DNA of 7,381 bases from Clostridiales bacterium (lineage in GTDB: Bacteria; Bacillota; Clostridia; Peptostreptococcales; Anaerovoracaceae), in contig JAAZLU010000184.1 in NCBI GenBank assembly GCA_012799165.1, positions 1 to 7,381 on the forward strand. The letters are read 5' to 3'. The notes beneath the pieces were generated by a model. The model was not told where the DNA came from. It ran no database searches and worked only from the letters and a program-made list of their open reading frames with translations. Shown here in pieces: positions 5,345 through 7,381 of the stretch (position 1 is its first letter; each line of letters starts with the position of its first letter). A program made the position numbers and the translations under genes.

Positions 5345-6138
5345 GATTTTTCAGCTGCTCCTCCGCATTTTTCAAATATTTCGAGGGAAGTCTCTCTTAT
5401 GAAGCGCTCCCAACGCGGCACATCTGTCCCCTGAGCCGCAAAGCAAAGCACGAAGGGCTGCTTCGCATAGACTATGCCTACATCGTTGGAGATTCCGCTA
5501 TCTTCTCCCGTCTTATGAGCTATTCTCGCATTAAATCCCTTTATATATCCGGGGATTTTATGGTTTATCTGCTGTCTTAATAGCGTTTCCAGAGCATATT
5601 CCGAAACCGCGGGGTTCACCAATTCTCCCCTGAAAAGCTTCTCCAGCAGCATGCCTATCTCCGAAACCGAAATCGTATTCTGAAGCCCCATTGCGGATGC
5701 CTGTGCATCGTAGAGCTTTCTCCTCAACCTCGTGACCATCAGCCCGGCCGCCTCAAAGCCGCGTTGAAGCTCAGGCAGGCCTACGCGATCAATTATCAGG
5801 TTAGTAGCCGTGTTGTCGGAGATCGTTATCATCAGCTCCGCAAGGGTCCTAAGCGGAAGGCTGATCTCCCCCGGAAAGGCCTTGAGCGCCCCGCAACCTC
5901 CGACCTTGTCCTCGTCACTGCAGATGATCTCCTCTTCGAGGCTCAATGCACCCGAGTCCGCGAGCCTAAGGATCTCCAAAAATATCGGAAGTTTTATTAC
6001 GGAAGCCGCCATTATCGGTTCCGCTCCATTGAAGGAAAAGCTCTCTCCGCTTTCCAAATTGCGATAATACATCGCCGCCGTCCCGGGCATCGCCGAGATA
6101 TTCTCCTCCAGATTGCGCCGATAATCCTGCGAAAGCAT
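5341..6138 (-). CDS. Class A beta-lactamase-like serine hydrolase (PenP / beta-lactamase2 family), no signal peptide
   Basis: The 265-residue protein carries the three landmarks of the penicillin-interacting serine fold in the right order: SVIK (46-49, SxxK with the nucleophilic serine), SDN (107-109) and HKTGE (208-212, KTG). GCGALK (81-86) and ISDNTATNLIID (106-117) also fit class A. In the omega-loop region (about 135-158, RLRRKLYDAQASAMG) there is no glutamate matching Glu166, the base that frees the acyl-enzyme, so true beta-lactamase activity is doubtful. The N-terminus begins at the catalytic domain, with no hydrophobic leader, so a cytoplasmic location is inferred. The ATG at 6138 overlaps the recR stop (TGATG) and lies nine bases after AAGGAG (6153-6148); a GTG one codon upstream (6141) is nearly as good. 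Its stop overlaps the lgt start. The natural substrate is unknown. Confidence 0.87.
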   Translation of the reverse strand: MLSQDYRRNLEENISAMPGTAAMYYRNLESGESFSFNGAEPIMAASVIKLPIFLEILRLADSGALSLEEEIICSDEDKVGGCGALKAFPGEISLPLRTLAELMITISDNTATNLIIDRVGLPELQRGFEAAGLMVTRLRRKLYDAQASAMGLQNTISVSEIGMLLEKLFRGELVNPAVSEYALETLLRQQINHKIPGYIKGFNARIAHKTGEDSGISNDVGIVYAKQPFVLCFAAQGTDVPRWERFIRETSLEIFEKCGGAAEKS

Positions 6139-6740
6139 CACAGTTCTCTCCTTCCTTCCATCGCCTTTGAAAGGGTTACTTCGTCCGCATACTCCAAGTC
6201 GCCGCCGACCGGTATTCCGTGGGCAATGCGGGTGACCTTTATTCCTGCCGGTTTTATGAGGCGAGCTATGTACATAGCGGTGGCTTCACCCTCGATATTC
6301 GGATTGGTTGCGAGTATTACCTCTTCGATATCGGGGTTTTCCTGGAGCCGCACTATGAGCGACTTTATATTGATGTCGTCGGGACCTACCCCGTCTATCG
6401 GAGAAATTGCCCCGTGAAGAACCTGATAGAGCCCCTTATATTCCCTGACTCTCTCCATGGCTGCAACATCGCGGGGATTTTCAACCACGCATATCGTGCG
6501 GGGGTCCCGCGAAGGGTTCGAGCATATCGCACAGGGGTCGGAATCCGTCAGATTGCCGCAGACGGAGCAATACTTCATCTGCGCCTTGGCCTCGCTTATG
6601 GAATCTGCGAGTTGTTTAACTTCCCCTTCGGACATAGAAAGAATATGAAAAGCCAGACGCTGGGCACTCTTGTTCCCGACGCCCGGCAACTTTCCGAGCT
6701 CCTCAATCAACCTCGCAAGAGGCTTGGCATAGAATCTCAT
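6138..6740 (-). CDS. recR: RecR: recombination mediator protein
   Basis: RecR acts with RecO (and RecF) to load RecA on SSB-coated single-stranded DNA during gap repair. The 200-residue product has the family's usual length and full domain order: a helix-hairpin-helix segment [15 protein letters not shown] (18-32), a four-cysteine zinc site (Cys58, Cys61, Cys70, Cys73), and a Toprim domain from about 81 with CVVENPRDV (84-92), [12 protein letters not shown] (109-120) and [15 protein letters not shown] (145-159). The ATG at 6740 immediately follows the ybaB stop (TAAATG), and no strong ribosome binding site is visible, so translation is probably coupled to ybaB. It sits in the common dnaX-ybaB-recR order. 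Confidence 0.98.
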   Translation of the reverse strand: MRFYAKPLARLIEELGKLPGVGNKSAQRLAFHILSMSEGEVKQLADSISEAKAQMKYCSVCGNLTDSDPCAICSNPSRDPRTICVVENPRDVAAMERVREYKGLYQVLHGAISPIDGVGPDDINIKSLIVRLQENPDIEEVILATNPNIEGEATAMYIARLIKPAGIKVTRIAHGIPVGGDLEYADEVTLSKAMEGRREL

Positions 6741-7097
6741 TTACAGCAACCCCGGAGGCAATCCGATGCCGCCCGTAATCTTAGACATCTCCGCCGATGC
6801 CATCTCGTCGACCTGTCTCATCGCTTCGTTTGTGGCAGCTATTATAAGATCCTGAAGCATCTCAATATCGTCCGGATCGACGATCTCCGGCTCGAGCTTA
6901 ACACTCACCAGCTCGTGCTTCCCGTTGACCCTTACGCTGACGGCTCCGCCGCCCGCTCCCGCCTCGGCCTCCAGGGTTTCGACTCGCTCCTGTGCTGCAG
7001 CCATCTGGCTCTGCATAGCCTGAATCTGAGCCATCTGATTCCCGCGGCTTTGTTTGCGCGCGCCGGATCTCTTGCCGGCCTTCATTCCTCTACCCAT
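6741..7097 (-). CDS. ybaB: YbaB/EbfC family nucleoid-associated protein
   Basis: The family consists of small dimeric DNA-binding proteins, almost always encoded between dnaX and recR. The 118-residue product shows the helical glutamine/methionine-rich segment (about 21-45), a glycine-rich turn, VSVRVNGKHELVSVKLEPEI (53-72), the acidic DPDDIEMLQDLIIAATNEAM helix (74-93) and the typical end GGIGLPPGLL (109-118). Its N-terminus, about 20 residues, is unusually rich in Lys, Arg and Gly (GRGMKAGKRSGARKQSRG), more basic than the E. coli protein. The ATG at 7097 is preceded by AGGAGA at a good distance, in the 12-base gap after dnaX. Confidence 0.95.
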   Translation of the reverse strand: MGRGMKAGKRSGARKQSRGNQMAQIQAMQSQMAAAQERVETLEAEAGAGGGAVSVRVNGKHELVSVKLEPEIVDPDDIEMLQDLIIAATNEAMRQVDEMASAEMSKITGGIGLPPGLL

Positions 7098-7109
7098 TTT
7101 CTTCTCCTA

Positions 7110-7381
7110 TCAATCCTGTCTTATAACTTTTAGGCGCAACTCTCTGCCACCGTATTCCTTCAACAATTCCTCGAGCGTCTGCGAATTATTTCCGAGCAGG
7201 GCTTCGATTACGCTGTCGCCCGCCCGAACCGTAAATTCATGCTCGCTCATATGCACAAAACTCGTGTCGGCCAGCCTGAACATGGGCGGCACCCTGTCGT
7301 CTCCCATCACTCTCAACCACAGAATCTCACCGCTGCCGGAGCCTTTCTCCGGGGCCCTGTCGCGCTTTGCGCTCTTCTCGG
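7110..7381 (-). CDS. dnaX: DNA polymerase III gamma/tau subunit (DnaX), C-terminal fragment
   Basis: The frame is open from the right edge and ends at TGA (7112-7110), giving about 90 residues. It opens with a charged linker (EKSAKRDRAPEKGSGSGE), continues with EILWLRVMGDDRVPPMFRLADT and finishes in a mixed alpha/beta segment ending RELRLKVIRQD. This fits the poorly conserved C-terminal domain of tau in Firmicutes, and position directly before ybaB-recR makes DnaX the best call. The ATPase part that would prove it is outside the window. Identity therefore rests mostly on gene order. Confidence 0.75.
   Translation of the reverse strand, partial: EKSAKRDRAPEKGSGSGEILWLRVMGDDRVPPMFRLADTSFVHMSEHEFTVRAGDSVIEALLGNNSQTLEELLKEYGGRELRLKVIRQD

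Noticed and set aside
5764..6417. 217-codon open frame on the plus strand
   Set aside because: Antisense to the hydrolase and recR genes, both of which have complete motifs; no ribosome binding site or recognisable domain.
6219..7133. 304-codon open frame on the plus strand
   Set aside because: It runs antisense through recR and ybaB, with no family motif and a composition rich in Arg, Leu, His and Cys typical of a shadow frame.

Overview
The window looks like chromosomal core DNA of an anaerobic Firmicute, probably of the clostridial (Eubacteriales) type. The pointers are a Bacillus-type PyrR attenuator, the dnaX-ybaB-recR gene order, strong AGGAG-like ribosome binding sites, a TTG start on murA, and frequent ATA and AGG codons at a G+C content near one half. 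This assignment is an inference from style and gene order; no species can be named. There is no mobile element, CRISPR array, rRNA or tRNA, and no stretch above 300 bases lacks a gene.

Layout. (1) Bases 1-452, plus strand: the C-terminal third of an EPSP-synthase-like (AroA family) protein with altered active-site residues. (2) Bases 449-2629, plus strand: a pyrimidine unit made of a near-consensus promoter, a PyrR-responsive leader with three alternative RNA structures, pyrR, a uracil permease gene 12 bases after it, and a strong intrinsic terminator. (3) Bases 2658-3926, minus strand: murA. It diverges, through a compact back-to-back promoter region with a small palindrome, from (4) a 111-residue one-pass membrane protein at 4051-4386. 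(5) Bases 4400-7381, minus strand: a tight five-gene unit read dnaX (C-terminal end only), ybaB, recR, a class A beta-lactamase-like serine hydrolase and lgt, with gaps of 12 and 0 bases followed by two overlapping gene junctions.

How the genes work together. PyrR senses UMP/UTP and is expected to shut down its own transcript, which also encodes the uracil importer, so uracil uptake follows pyrimidine need. MurA makes the first committed peptidoglycan precursor. The dnaX-ybaB-recR part serves replication and recombinational repair. The last two genes of that unit belong to envelope-related families: Lgt lipidates prolipoproteins, while the hydrolase has a penicillin-binding-type fold but no visible export signal.

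The points most worth a second look are the pyrR leader, whose three mutually exclusive pairings can be traced base by base and whose terminator stem also covers the pyrR ribosome binding site; the AroA-like protein lacking conserved catalytic residues; and the signal-less beta-lactamase-like protein without the usual deacylation glutamate. Everything else is ordinary housekeeping content.
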